A stretch of 64,000 nucleotides of DNA from Microvirga terrae (GCF_013307435.2 NZ_CP102845.1:4090001-4154000), one strand, 5' to 3'; counted from the first letter of the stretch, positions 39,330-48,645 are shown. Numbers and translations: made by a program. Notes: generated by a model from the sequence alone, not told the origin.

Positions 39330-40289
39330 TTACTCCGCCGCCTGCTCACGAAGCTCGCGAGGCAAAGGAAAGAAAACGCTCTCGTCCGCCGTCGACACGC
39401 TCTCGACCGACACCTCGAAACGTTCCGCGAACGCATCGATGATCTCCTCGACCAGGATCTCGGGCGCCGACGCGCCGGCCGTGATGCCGAGACTGCGGAT
39501 GTTCCCGAACAGGCTCCAGTCGATGTCCTCGGCCCGCAGGATCAGCCGGACCAGGGAGCAGCCTTCCCGCTCGGCCACCTCCCGCAGGCGCTGGGAATTG
39601 GAGGAATTGGGCGAGCCCACCACGATCATGGCATCGACCAGGGGCGCCACGCGCTTGACCGCGCCCTGTCGGTTGGTGGTGGCGTAGCAGATGTCTTCCT
39701 TGTGCGGGCCGACGATCGACGGGAACCGTGCCCTCAGGGCATCCACCATGTCCTGGGTGTCGTCGACCGAGAGGGTCGTCTGGGTGACGAAGGCCAGGTT
39801 GTCCGGGTCCGCAGGCTGCATCCGGGCGATGTCGTCCACGGTCTCCACCAGGGTGGCGGCCCCGTCGGGCAACTGGCCCATGGTGCCGATCACCTCCGGA
39901 TGCCCCGCATGGCCGATCAGGATGATGTGGCGGCCCCGCTTGTAGTGGACTTGTGCCTCCCGGTGCACCTTGGTCACCAGCGGACAGGTGGCGTCGATCC
40001 CGAAGAGGCTGCGGGCGGCCGCCGCCTCCGGGACCGATTTGGGGACCCCGTGAGCCGAGAAGATCACCGGCGCCTTCGTGTCCGGGACCTCGTCGAGCTC
40101 CCGGACGAAGACCGCGCCCTTCCGCTTCAGGTTTTCCACGACGTATTTGTTGTGCACGATCTCATGGCGCACATAGACCGGCGCCCCATGGATCGCGAGC
40201 GCCTTCTCGACCGCATCAATGGCACGGACGACCCCGGCGCAGAAGCCGCGCGGGGCACAGAGCAGAATGTCGAGAGAAGGCCTGGTCAT
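39330..40289 (-). CDS. ispH: 4-hydroxy-3-methylbut-2-enyl diphosphate reductase
   Basis: 319-residue iron-sulfur enzyme, last step of the MEP isoprenoid pathway. The three cluster cysteines are in [21 protein letters not shown] and [23 protein letters not shown] binds the diphosphate. The ATG at 40289 begins [16 protein letters not shown]. The open frame continues upstream through a palindromic repeat and is not protein. First gene of the ispH-thrB-rnhA operon. Confidence 0.96.
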   Translation of the reverse strand: MTRPSLDILLCAPRGFCAGVVRAIDAVEKALAIHGAPVYVRHEIVHNKYVVENLKRKGAVFVRELDEVPDTKAPVIFSAHGVPKSVPEAAAARSLFGIDATCPLVTKVHREAQVHYKRGRHIILIGHAGHPEVIGTMGQLPDGAATLVETVDDIARMQPADPDNLAFVTQTTLSVDDTQDMVDALRARFPSIVGPHKEDICYATTNRQGAVKRVAPLVDAMIVVGSPNSSNSQRLREVAEREGCSLVRLILRAEDIDWSLFGNIRSLGITAGASAPEILVEEIIDAFAERFEVSVESVSTADESVFFPLPRELREQAAE

Positions 40290-40370
40290 GATCTGGCGAT
40301 GTGGCGAGACGAGACCCCTCCTGTCAAGCGGGAGCGACGCAGTTTCGCGGCGGACGTGACATCCTCTCCC

Positions 40371-40504
40371 GGCATGGCCGAGACAAGCCCGGCCATGCCG
40401 ATGACGTTTCGACGTCATGGCCGGCCTTGTGCCGGCCATCTCGATACGGAAAAGGACAACATTCCAAACAATCGAGATCACCGGGCGAGCCCGGTCATGA
40501 CGTG
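40371..40504. repeat. Paired palindrome repeat, unit 4 (one and a half copies)
   Basis: A single GGCATGGCC...GGCCATGCC half (40371-40400) precedes a complete unit: ATGGCCGGCC...GGCCGGCCAT (40413-40440) and ATCACCGGG...CCCGGTCAT (40478-40500). It lies in the divergent gap between ispH and the antiporter gene, so it may influence both promoters. Confidence 0.8.
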
Positions 40505-40629
40505 GCGGTTGGGAAACCGAACCTGTGCGGTGGGGCACGAAGCGGGGCCGTTCCCGTCAAGAATCGCTCGCACTTGGGCGTTGGAATCCCTAGAAAGGTG
40601 ACACACCCCGTCACCTTCCCTGATCGCTC

Positions 40630-42477
40630 ATGGCCTCCACCGCTTCCCACGTCAGCTTCCTTCCACCTATCCTGACCTTCTGCGGGGCGGCTGTCGTGGC
40701 CGTGCCCGTGTTCCGGCTCCTCGGTCTGAGCGCTGTCCTGGGCTATCTCGCGGCTGGCGTCGCGATCGGACCGTCGGGCCTGAGTCTGGTGGAGGATCCC
40801 CAGACCATCGCGACCGTCGCGGAATTGGGCGTGGTGCTGCTCCTGTTCATCATCGGGCTCGAGCTGAAGCTGTCCCATCTCTGGGAGATGAAGCGCGACA
40901 TCTTCGGCCTCGGCTCGGCCCAGCTGACCGTGACGGCCCTCGTTCTCGGCGGAGCGGCTTACGCCATCGGGTTCTCGGCCGAGGCTTCCTTCGTCACGGG
41001 CGTGGCCGTCGCGCTCTCGGCCACGGCGATTGCGCTCCAGATGCTGGGCGAGCGGAACGACCTGCAGACGCCGTACGGCCAGCGCTCCTTCGCGATCCTG
41101 CTGTTCCAGGACCTCTCCGTCGTTCCGCTGCTTGCCGTTCTGCCGCTGCTCGCCTCCGGAGCGGCGGAGCAGGGCTCCCTCGTGGATCGCCTCCTGTCGG
41201 TCGGCGAGGCGCTGCTCGGGATCACCGCCGTCGTGCTGGTCGGCCGTTACGGCCTCAACCCCTTCTTTCGCATCCTCGCCCGCAGCGGCGCCCGCGAGGT
41301 CATGACCGCCTCCGCGCTTCTTGTTGTCCTCGGTGCCGCCCTGCTCATGCAGGAGGTTGGCCTCTCCATGGCGATGGGTGCCTTCCTGGCCGGATTGCTG
41401 CTCGCCGAGTCGAACTTTCGTCACCAGCTCGAAGCCGATATCGAGCCGTTCCGCGGTATGCTGCTAGGCCTGTTCTTCATGAGCGTGGGCATGTCCATCG
41501 ACCTTGCCCTCGTGCGCGAGCAATGGCTGCTGCTCCTCATTGCGGCGCCTGCGGTGATCATCGGCAAAAGCCTTCTCATCGCAGTTCTGTCGAAGCTCTT
41601 CGGTGCCAGCTGGCGCGACGGGCTGCGTTCGGGCACGCTACTGTGCACGGCGGGCGAGTTCGCCTTCGTGCTGATCCCGGTTGCCACGGGGCTCGGGCTC
41701 ATGTCTCCCGCGGAAGCGCAGCCGGTCACGGCGCTCGCCGCCATCACCATGCTGCTGGGCCCGCTCCTGTCGACCTTCGTCGAAAGAATGGTCGCCAAGC
41801 GCGGTGAGAGCGACGAGCAGCCGGATCTGCCCGGGCTCGCCGGCCTCGAAGGCGAGCTCGAAAGCCGCGTTCTCGTGATCGGCTTCGGCCGGTTCGGCCA
41901 GATCGTGAACCAGGTTCTGCTCGCGCAGGGCATCGAAGCAACGGTGATCGACAAGGATGTCGAGCGCATCCGCGACGCGGGCCGGTTCGGGCTTCAGGTC
42001 TATTACGGCGACGGAACCCGCCTCGACGTGCTGCGCGCGGCCGGTGCCGAGAAGGCCGAGATGATCTGCATCTGCATCGACGACCAGGAGGCGCTCATGA
42101 AGATCATCGAGATCATCCATGAGAACTTCCAGAACGCCCGCAGCTTCGTGCGCGCCTTCGATCGGATCCATGCGATCGAACTCATGAACCGGGATGTGGA
42201 TTACCAGATCCGCGAGGTGTTCGAATCCGCGATCGTGTTCGGACGGGCGGCCCTCGAGGAGCTCGGCACTGAGCCGGAGGCGGCGGCGGCCGCAGCCAAC
42301 GACGTGCGCAAGCGCGATATCGCGCGCCTCGTGCTGCAGAAAGAGGTGGGCAGCATGGGAGGAGCCGAGCTGGTGATGGGCGCCAGGATCACGCCCGAGC
42401 CGCTCACCGTTCCCACGAGCAAGGCCCGGGCTCTCAGCCCGGAGACGCGGGACATTCTCGGCGAAGGCGTGTCGTAA
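40630..42477 (+). CDS. CPA2 monovalent cation:proton antiporter with RCK domain (KefB/YbaL-like)
   Basis: 615-residue inner-membrane antiporter, expected to export potassium or sodium in exchange for protons. About twelve to thirteen helices cover residues 10-385, including GYLAAGVAIGPSGL and LLLFIIGLELKL. A cytoplasmic RCK_N domain follows with Rossmann motif VLVIGFGRFGQIVNQ (about residue 415) and an acidic ribose-binding region VIDKD. The C-terminus is a charged tail of about 70 residues. The stop overlaps the MATE gene start (TAATG), so the two are co-translated. Confidence 0.92.
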   Translation: MASTASHVSFLPPILTFCGAAVVAVPVFRLLGLSAVLGYLAAGVAIGPSGLSLVEDPQTIATVAELGVVLLLFIIGLELKLSHLWEMKRDIFGLGSAQLTVTALVLGGAAYAIGFSAEASFVTGVAVALSATAIALQMLGERNDLQTPYGQRSFAILLFQDLSVVPLLAVLPLLASGAAEQGSLVDRLLSVGEALLGITAVVLVGRYGLNPFFRILARSGAREVMTASALLVVLGAALLMQEVGLSMAMGAFLAGLLLAESNFRHQLEADIEPFRGMLLGLFFMSVGMSIDLALVREQWLLLLIAAPAVIIGKSLLIAVLSKLFGASWRDGLRSGTLLCTAGEFAFVLIPVATGLGLMSPAEAQPVTALAAITMLLGPLLSTFVERMVAKRGESDEQPDLPGLAGLEGELESRVLVIGFGRFGQIVNQVLLAQGIEATVIDKDVERIRDAGRFGLQVYYGDGTRLDVLRAAGAEKAEMICICIDDQEALMKIIEIIHENFQNARSFVRAFDRIHAIELMNRDVDYQIREVFESAIVFGRAALEELGTEPEAAAAAANDVRKRDIARLVLQKEVGSMGGAELVMGARITPEPLTVPTSKARALSPETRDILGEGVS

Positions 42478-43859
42478 TGGACGCGGAGCCCTCGGTAAAG
42501 AAGGTTGGCATGGCGGGCGAGCCCCCGCCACGCTTCGTGGTCGGCTCGACCATGCGCCACGTCCTGGTCATGACCGGAACGGCGTCGGTCGGTCTCATCG
42601 CGATCTTCATCGTCGACCTCGTGTCCCTGCTCTACATCTCATGGCTGAACGAGCCGAGCCTGACGGCCGGCGTGGGTCTCGCCACCGTGGTGATGTTCTT
42701 CACGATCTCGATCAACGTGGGCCTGATGATCCCCATCGGGGCTCTCGTCTCGCGCGCGCTGGGCGCACGCCGGCCGGACGATGCGCGCCGTCTCGCCACC
42801 TCGTGCTGCATCCTCATGGCGGCGGTCGCGACCGTCGTCAGCCTCGTCATCCTGCCCCTGCTGCCACTGATCCTGAGCGCGATCGGGGCAAGCGATCAGA
42901 CCTACGAGGTGGCCCGCAACTTCCTTTGGATCACGCTGCCGACGAACGGCCTCATGGCCATCGGCATGGCGTTCTCCACCGTGCTGCGCGCAGCCGGCGA
43001 TGCCAAGCGCAGCATGTACGCCACCCTGTCCGTGGCGGCCGTCACGGTGGTGCTCGATCCCATCCTCATCTTCGGTCTCGGCCTGAAGGCCAACGGCGCG
43101 GCGCTGACCATCGGCATCGCGCGCGTGGCGTATATCTATGTGAGCTTTCTCTATCTCACCCGCGCTCATCGTCTGCTCGGTAGGCCCGGCTGGGCGGCGC
43201 TGGCCACCGATGCGCGGCCGTTCTTCGCCATCGCGGTTCCGGCCATCCTCACCAACATCGCGGCGCCCGTCGCGAACGGCTTCTTCACGGGCGTGATGGC
43301 GCAGTTCGGCGATCAGGCGATCGCCGCCTCGGCGATCATCGATCGGGTCACGCCCGTGTCCTTCGCGGGAGTCTTCGCCCTGGCCGGGGCCATCGGGCCC
43401 GTGCTCGGGCAGAACTGGGGCGCTCAGCGCTATGACCGCATGAAGCAGACGCTCAAGGATGCACTGATCTTCATGACCGTCTATGTCTGCAGCATGTGGC
43501 TGATCCTGTTCCTCGTGCGGGTTCCGATCACCCAGGCGTTCAACGCGCCGCCGGCCACTGCCGAGATCGTTCAGTTCTTCTGCCAGCTCAGCGGTTTCAT
43601 CTGGTTCTTCGTGAGCCTCGTCTTCGTGGCCAATGCGTCGTTCAACAATCTGGGCTATCCGCTCCTCTCCACCTTCTTCAACTGGGGGCGGGCGACACTG
43701 GGCATGATCCCGTTCGCGTATTTCGGCGCTCAGATCGGCGGCCCCAAGGGGGCCCTCCTGGGGATCGGAGCAGGATCCGTGGTGTTCGGGATCGCGGCCG
43801 TGATCACTGCGTTCTGGACAATCCGGCGCCTGGAGAGGCAAGCTGTCCGGGCCGTGTGA
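42477..43859 (+). CDS. MATE family efflux transporter
   Basis: 460-residue multidrug/toxic compound exporter with about twelve helices in two homologous halves. Typical MATE stretches are NVGLMIPIGALVSRALGARR in the first half, FSTVLRAAGDAKRSMYAT, and FALAGAIGPVLGQNWGAQR in the second. It exchanges cations (sodium or proton) for organic cations. It is coupled to the CPA2 antiporter by a one-base overlap, which may tie its driving ion to the antiporter; this link is inferred. Confidence 0.92.
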   Translation: MDAEPSVKKVGMAGEPPPRFVVGSTMRHVLVMTGTASVGLIAIFIVDLVSLLYISWLNEPSLTAGVGLATVVMFFTISINVGLMIPIGALVSRALGARRPDDARRLATSCCILMAAVATVVSLVILPLLPLILSAIGASDQTYEVARNFLWITLPTNGLMAIGMAFSTVLRAAGDAKRSMYATLSVAAVTVVLDPILIFGLGLKANGAALTIGIARVAYIYVSFLYLTRAHRLLGRPGWAALATDARPFFAIAVPAILTNIAAPVANGFFTGVMAQFGDQAIAASAIIDRVTPVSFAGVFALAGAIGPVLGQNWGAQRYDRMKQTLKDALIFMTVYVCSMWLILFLVRVPITQAFNAPPATAEIVQFFCQLSGFIWFFVSLVFVANASFNNLGYPLLSTFFNWGRATLGMIPFAYFGAQIGGPKGALLGIGAGSVVFGIAAVITAFWTIRRLERQAVRAV

Positions 43860-43952
43860 CGGTCTGGGCGTGCCGGCATCGATCACGGGTTCGTTTTCGC
43901 CGATGGCCCCCTTGGGGCTGACCACGAGCGTTTCGTCAGCGAGGAGATTGCC

Positions 43953-44690
43953 ATGTTCAATTGGTTCGATCTGATGCGCCAGGCTCAGACCAACGCAGCC
44001 CTGGCCACCCTCGCGCAGCAGTTCAACCTGTCGGGCGATCAGGCGCAGAAAACGATGGCCGCCTTCATGCCGGCCTTCGCCATGGGGCTCCAGCACGCGA
44101 CCGCCTCCAACGACCCGGCCCGCCTCGTCCAATCCATGATGAGCGGCGCCTTTCAGAATTTCTGGCAGGCCGCCGGCAACTCCTTCTCGCCGCAGGCGCA
44201 ACAGGAAGGACGGCGGCTGCTCGATCAGCTCTTCGGCTCCGACGAGGTCAGTCGCCGGGTGGCGCATCAGGCCGCCGATTACGCGGGCATCAGCACCGAC
44301 ACCATGCAGCAATTGTTCCCGATTCTCGCCGGCGTCATGGCCGGCGGCATGTCGCATTGGATGACCGCGCATGCGCAGGCTCTTCAATCCTTCGCGTCGG
44401 CCAAAGACCCCACGAAGGAGAAGCCGGGCGGCGCCAATCCCTGGGCGGACCTCTGGGCCGGGTGGATGACCGCAACGGCGCCCGAGAAGAAGCATGCCAA
44501 CCCGTTCGAGGACATGATGGCAAGCGTTCTCAAGGCCCCCGGTCCGGAGGCCCCGAAGGAGGAACCTCCCGCCGCGTCTGCGTCCTTTGACGACATGATG
44601 GAAAAAGGACGCGAGATGCAATTGCAGTATCTCGCGTCCCTTCAGTCGATCTTCAGCGACGCTTGGCAGAGCCAGGACAGGAAGGCCTAA
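43953..44690 (+). CDS. DUF937-like protein
   Basis: 245 residues, no signal peptide. The N-terminal 140 residues resemble DUF937: LAQQFNLSGDQAQKTMAAFMPAFAMGL and GISTDTMQQLFPILAGVMAGGM. The second half is Pro/Ala/Lys-rich with tryptophan repeats (PWADLWAGWMTA) and looks flexible. Function unknown. AGGAGATTGCC precedes the ATG. It is convergent with the DUF1127 gene, with stops overlapping by four bases. Confidence 0.75.
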   Translation: MFNWFDLMRQAQTNAALATLAQQFNLSGDQAQKTMAAFMPAFAMGLQHATASNDPARLVQSMMSGAFQNFWQAAGNSFSPQAQQEGRRLLDQLFGSDEVSRRVAHQAADYAGISTDTMQQLFPILAGVMAGGMSHWMTAHAQALQSFASAKDPTKEKPGGANPWADLWAGWMTATAPEKKHANPFEDMMASVLKAPGPEAPKEEPPAASASFDDMMEKGREMQLQYLASLQSIFSDAWQSQDRKA

Positions 44691-45013
44691 GCGAAGCGCT
44701 TGAGCGGCTTCACCACTGGAACCACGGGCCGGACCGGCCCTGCCGCAGGGGCGAGCCTTTCGGCGCGGGAATGTCGCTCGGCACTTCGAACCAACACCCA
44801 TGACGGGTTGCGGGTGAGAGGCTCGTCGAGCGCGCCCATCACGTCGCCCCGGGTCAGCCCGATATCCGCCAGCATCCTGTCGTCGAACTCGGCGAGGTTC
44901 CTGACCTCCCGTCGGTGCTGCAGCGCCTTGACGAGATTCGTGAGCGCGCGGGCGAACAGCCCCAGAGCGGCCGTTCCTGAGAAGGTCATCGTCGATAATG
45001 CGGACCGGTTCAT
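44687..45013 (-). CDS. DUF1127 domain protein
   Basis: 108 residues. The DUF1127 motif is clear: an amphipathic stretch (ALTNLVKALQHRREVRNLAEFDDRMLADIGLTRGDVMGAL) with the LxxLxDRMLxDIGLTR core. Small DUF1127 proteins in Brucella, Agrobacterium and Rhodobacter affect RNA turnover, stress and phosphate metabolism. This one has an added basic, proline-rich C-terminal tail. The ATG has AAGGAG at good spacing. Upstream lies the first TGGAACG array. Confidence 0.88.
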   Translation of the reverse strand: MNRSALSTMTFSGTAALGLFARALTNLVKALQHRREVRNLAEFDDRMLADIGLTRGDVMGALDEPLTRNPSWVLVRSAERHSRAERLAPAAGPVRPVVPVVKPLKRFA

Positions 45014-45367
45014 CGGAGGTCTCCTTGCTCTCACGTTCAGGTCATCGGCCTTGGAACGCCGTGGAACGGGCGTTCCAAGGCGTTCCAGGATGTTGCAGGG
45101 CGTTCCCGCCTGCTGCAGCACCCGTTCCAGGAGCGTTCCAGGGATTCGGGTTGGAACGTTTCAGGGCGTTCCAGAGCTCGTTCCAAGGGATGTTCCACGG
45201 CGTTCCACGACTTTCATGGAAGGACCTACCATCGGGCATCCAATCGAATCGTTGAATTTCCTGATTTGTTTCTCAGGATGTGAAAGGTTCTACCAGACGT
45301 CTTTCATCACTTGAAACGATTGTTTGAGATATGTATCATCAACATGATTGATGATGAGGGCATCGCC
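45014..45367. other. Divergent intergenic region with TGGAACG array
   Basis: No gene. The first half is filled by the repeat array listed at 45051-45208. The second half is unusually AT-rich for this window (ATTTCCTGATTTGTTTCTC, then ATGTATCATCAACATGATTGATGATGAGG) and probably holds the LysR promoter; ATCATCAACATGATTGATGAT is a palindrome-like stretch overlapping the expected leader. Confidence 0.6.
45051..45208. repeat. Array A of TGGAACG / CGTTCCA words
   Basis: Twelve copies or near-copies of CGTTCCA or its complement in about 160 bases (starts near 45052, 45062, 45071, 45081, 45101, 45123, 45134, 45152, 45167, 45179, 45191 and 45201), in both orientations and often 10-13 bases apart. It lies between the DUF1127 and LysR starts. 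A matching array stands before the EamA gene at 47341. Confidence 0.75.
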
Positions 45368-46258
45368 ATGCATCTGCTTGATATCGACCAGCTTCGCACC
45401 TTCGTGGCCATCGCGGATACCGGGTCGTTCACCCGGGCGGCGGAGATCGTGCACAAGACGCAGAGCGCCGTCTCCATGCAGATGAAGCGGCTCGAGGACC
45501 GGGTCGGCAAGGCGATCTTCGAGCGCGACGGGCGCCTGTCGAAGCTCACCGACGAGGGCGAGCGCCTGCTCGACTACGCGCGCCGGATCGTGCGGCTGAA
45601 CGCCGAATGCATGGCGTCGTTCAACGAGAACGAGCTCACCGGCCGGGTGCGCCTGGGGCTCCCCGACGATTACGCCGACCGCTACCTGCCCGAGATCCTG
45701 GCCCGGTTCTCGCGCTCGAACCCGAAGGCCGAGGTCACGGTGATGTGCGAGCCGACCCCGAACCTGATCGAGCGGGTGCAGCACGGCGACCTCGATCTCG
45801 CGATCATCACCCATGTGGACCGGCGCGGGCCGTCCGAGATCGTGCGCATCGAGCAGCTGCTCTGGGTCACGTCCACGCGCCACGGGGTGCACGAGGAGAG
45901 CCCGATTCCCCTGGCGCTCGGCCGCCCGAGCTGCGACTGGCGCCACTCGGCCACGGAGGCGCTCGAGAGCGCCGGCCGGCCGTTCCGCGTCGCCTATGTG
46001 AGCTGGCACTCGACCGCCGTGGGGGCGGCCGTGATGGCGGGGCTGGCCGTGTCGGTCCTGCCGGAGAGCGCCGTGCGGCCCGGCATGCGCATCCTCGGTC
46101 CGTCCGACGGCTTCCCGGCCCTGCCCTCGTGCAAGATCGGCCTGATCCGCGCCCGCGGCGAGGAGAACTCCCTCGCCGACGCGCTCGGCTTCCACATCAA
46201 GCAGTCGCTGGACAATCTCGGCTCGACCCGCACCATGGCGCCCCTGGCGGCCGAGTAG
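45368..46258 (+). CDS. LysR family transcriptional regulator
   Basis: 296-residue LysR regulator. It begins MHLLDIDQLRTFVAIADTGS, with the helix-turn-helix at residues about 17-65 (SFTRAAEIVHKTQSAVSMQM). The effector domain follows (GRVRLGLPDDYADRYLPEIL). The opening resembles the IscR-independent LrhA/PecT group. ATG 45368 has GAGGG six bases upstream; an ATG eight codons earlier is possible. It converges with the EamA gene, and both have TGGAACG arrays in front, so the regulator may control the exporter and itself. Confidence 0.88.
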   Translation: MHLLDIDQLRTFVAIADTGSFTRAAEIVHKTQSAVSMQMKRLEDRVGKAIFERDGRLSKLTDEGERLLDYARRIVRLNAECMASFNENELTGRVRLGLPDDYADRYLPEILARFSRSNPKAEVTVMCEPTPNLIERVQHGDLDLAIITHVDRRGPSEIVRIEQLLWVTSTRHGVHEESPIPLALGRPSCDWRHSATEALESAGRPFRVAYVSWHSTAVGAAVMAGLAVSVLPESAVRPGMRILGPSDGFPALPSCKIGLIRARGEENSLADALGFHIKQSLDNLGSTRTMAPLAAE

Positions 46259-46315
46259 AGCGCCGTCCGGCGACGGGCCGGTTCGCCGACGGGACGGTCG
46301 CGCCGGCGGGAACGG

Positions 46316-47260
46316 CTATTTCGCCGCCGGCCGGCGCAGCACGAGCACGTTGCCGGCGAGCGCCAGCACGACGCCGACGATCGCGAGCGGCGTCCACACA
46401 TAGCCCTCGATCAGGGTCGAGACCGTGAGCGCCACGATGGGGAACAGCACCGTGGCGTAGCCGGCCCGCGCGGCGCCGAGCCGCCGCAGCAGGGTGAGAT
46501 ACGCCATGAAGGCGAGCACCGACGCCCCGACCGAGAGATAGAGCAGCGAGCCGATGTATTTCACGGTCGGCTCGACGATGAAGGCGTTGCCGCGCGCCAG
46601 GTTGAGCGCGAGCAGCACCGCGCAGCCATAGGTCATGCCCCAGGCGGTGGCGGAGAGCAGCGGCACGCCCCGGCGCTGCACCACCGTCGAGATCATGTTG
46701 CCCGAGCAGAAGAACAGAGTGCCCATCACGCACAGGCCGAGGCCCTTGAGCGCCGCCGCGTTGAAGCCCGCCCCGGCGATCTCCGGCCAGAACAGCAGGC
46801 CGATCCCCACCACGCCGATCGCCCCGCCGAGCGCCACCCGGGGCTCCACGACCTGGCGGAACACGAGGAAGCTCAGGGCCAGGTTGAACACGGAGGCGAG
46901 CGAGAACACCACCGAGAGCAGCCCGGACGGGACGCTCAGCCCCCCATAATAGAACGACAGGAAGTTGAACGAGAACAGGCAGAAGCCCACGGCCAGGAAG
47001 CGCCCGTGATCGGCGAGCGGGAAGCGCACCCGGTGCCCGGTGGCGAGCACCCAGGCCCACATGAGCACGGCCGCCAGCAGAAAGCGCCACAGCACCGACA
47101 TCTCCGGGGCCACGACCCCGAGCTGCGCCCGGATCCCGATCCAGCTCACCCCCCACAGGAACACGGTGGCGGCATAGAGCCCGAGCGTGGTCCCGTCGAG
47201 CCCCTTCAGGGGCCCGGCGGGCGTGGTCTGCGGGGGCATGGCGGCGGCGGCGTCGGTCAT
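46316..47260 (-). CDS. EamA (DMT superfamily) transporter
   Basis: 314-residue ten-helix drug/metabolite transporter with two EamA repeats (GLYAATVFLWGVSWIGIRAQLG at the first helix; GASVLAFMAYLTLLRRLGAARA in the second half). Members export amino acids, metabolites or toxic compounds. ATG 47260 begins MTDAAAAMPPQ. The open frame extends far upstream across array B, but GC-rich repeat-encoded residues there are not credible protein. Convergent with the LysR gene. Confidence 0.9.
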   Translation of the reverse strand: MTDAAAAMPPQTTPAGPLKGLDGTTLGLYAATVFLWGVSWIGIRAQLGVVAPEMSVLWRFLLAAVLMWAWVLATGHRVRFPLADHGRFLAVGFCLFSFNFLSFYYGGLSVPSGLLSVVFSLASVFNLALSFLVFRQVVEPRVALGGAIGVVGIGLLFWPEIAGAGFNAAALKGLGLCVMGTLFFCSGNMISTVVQRRGVPLLSATAWGMTYGCAVLLALNLARGNAFIVEPTVKYIGSLLYLSVGASVLAFMAYLTLLRRLGAARAGYATVLFPIVALTVSTLIEGYVWTPLAIVGVVLALAGNVLVLRRPAAK

Positions 47261-47340
47261 GGCGTCTCGTTCCCTCGAAGCCTCCTCGAATACGCCTGCG
47301 GACGCATCAGCACAAATGATGATATCTGATCGATTGCCCC

Positions 47341-47443
47341 TGGAACGGTGATGAAACGTTCCAAGGCCCCGCCCTGGAACGCCCCCTGGAACGGCCTTGG
47401 AATCCCTGGAACGCCCTGGAACGGCCCGGACCGGCGCGTTCCA
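47341..47443. repeat. Array B of TGGAACG / CGTTCCA words
   Basis: Eight copies or near-copies in about 100 bases: TGGAACG near 47341, 47375, 47387, 47407 and 47416, TGGAAT near 47398, and CGTTCCA near 47357 and 47437. It starts about 80 bases upstream of the EamA start. The words and irregular 9-18 base spacing are the same as in array A, 2.2 kb away. Confidence 0.75.
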
Positions 47444-47606
47444 GGGGCATTTCGCGTGGCTTTCAGGAAACGTGTCGTGCCGGATGGGCAAGCGGCGCGC
47501 GGGCCTGTCCGCGCGTTCCACCGCTCCGTCATCGCAGTCCCCGAATTTGATCCGGGGATCGGTCCCGGTGCTTCCGATGGGCTGACGCGGTGCGCTTTTC
47601 ATGATC

Positions 47607-47692
47607 GGGATGGCCGGGACGAGCCCGGCCATGACGTGGAGGGTGTATTTCCCGCTACGTCATCGCCGGCCCTGTGCCGGTGATCCCGATGG
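47607..47692. repeat. Paired palindrome repeat, unit 5
   Basis: ATGGCCGGG...CCCGGCCAT (47610-47632) followed by ATCGCCGGCC...GCCGGTGAT (47664-47685). Confidence 0.75.
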
Positions 47693-47925
47693 TTTGGAAC
47701 GCCGCCCCTCACCGATCGGAACGAGCCCGGCCCTGGCGCCGGAGCATGTCCGAGGGGGCGTCATGCGGTTCGCATCCTTCCTGAGCGTTCTTGCCTGAGC
47801 GTTCGTGCGCGGGTTCCGGGTTCCGCTCCGCGGCCCCGGAATGACGGTCAGGCGCTCAGCCTTGACCATTCTCTCCGAGCCGATATATTGTTCACGTTTT
47901 GTTCTGTTTCCGAGTTCCCATTGCC

Positions 47926-48645
47926 ATGACGTCTTTCCCCTCCACCCCCTCGCCCGACCCAACGGAGCCCGCCCTGTCCGATCCCGACAGCCCTGCCCCC
48001 TCGCGGTTTCCGGAGAAGCTCTCGCCGGAGCGCGTCGTCCTGCTGCGCGACTGGGTGGAATGCACCGCCCGCCCCTACAAGGAGATCGCGCGGCAGCTCG
48101 GAATCTCGCCGTCCACCATCTCCCGCTATGTGATTCAGGGCGGCTGGAAGCGCCCGGACGGCGCCGCCCCGGCGCCCCGCATCGCCTGTCCCAACCCGGA
48201 GCCATCGCGCCGGCGGACGAACGCAAGCCCGCCCCCGCAGGCGCCCGAGCCCCTGCCCCCCGCATCGCCGCCACCCTCGCGCCCGGCCCGCCGGGAGACC
48301 CCGCCGGCCGCTCCGACCGTGCCGGCCCGAAGGCGCGAGCAGATCGTCGACCGGCTCTGGACGCTGGCCGAGCGCCACGCCGCGATCCTGGAGACCCAGC
48401 CCATCGAGCGCGCCGAACGCTCGCTCCAGCCGCTCGCCCGCCTCACCCGCACGCTCGGCGAGATCGACAAGCACCGCCATGTGGCGCCCGAACCCGGCAC
48501 ATACGCCATCGACGCCCCCAAACCCCGCCGCACGATCCACGAGCTGCGTGACGAGCTCGCCGCCCATCTCGAGCGCATCCAGCGCGAGGAAGGGTTTGGC
48601 TGGGAGGTGCGGGAATGGTGGTTCGAGGGCGGCGGGGGGATTTGA
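47926..48645 (+). CDS. Helix-turn-helix protein of unknown function
   Basis: 239 residues. The first 45 are proline/serine-rich. A helix-turn-helix of resolvase/transposase type lies at about 50-76 (RPYKEIARQLGISPSTISRYVIQGGW). A long Pro/Arg/Ala-rich linker follows, then a helical C-terminal domain (about 140-239) ending GWEVREWWFEGGGGI. The layout recalls small DNA-packaging or transposon-associated regulators, but no named family fits. The 3' end is duplicated in degraded form at 49840-49902, suggesting past local rearrangement. Transcribed alone. Confidence 0.7.
   Translation: MTSFPSTPSPDPTEPALSDPDSPAPSRFPEKLSPERVVLLRDWVECTARPYKEIARQLGISPSTISRYVIQGGWKRPDGAAPAPRIACPNPEPSRRRTNASPPPQAPEPLPPASPPPSRPARRETPPAAPTVPARRREQIVDRLWTLAERHAAILETQPIERAERSLQPLARLTRTLGEIDKHRHVAPEPGTYAIDAPKPRRTIHELRDELAAHLERIQREEGFGWEVREWWFEGGGGI

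Larger units (their letters stand above)
47261..47925. other. Long intergenic region with array B and repeat unit 5
   Basis: 665 bases without a credible gene. It holds the TGGAACG array at 47341-47443 and the paired palindrome at 47607-47692. The last 60 bases before the helix-turn-helix gene are relatively AT-rich (GATATATTGTTCACGTTTTG) and may hold its promoter. Confidence 0.6.

Noticed and set aside
45124..45138. LexA box GTTC-N7-GTTC
   Set aside because: It matches the alphaproteobacterial consensus, but it is one of many GTTCC words in array A, most with N6 spacing, and neither neighbour is a typical SOS gene. Not called as a separate site.
45368..46258. Prophage or insertion-sequence border at the accessory region
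   Set aside because: No integrase, transposase, tRNA or direct repeats were recognised between 45 and 64 kb; only repeats and orphan genes are seen.
45051..47443. CRISPR-like arrays at 45.1 and 47.4 kb
   Set aside because: The repeated word is only seven bases, appears in both orientations and has irregular spacing of 9-18 bases. No cas genes are present.
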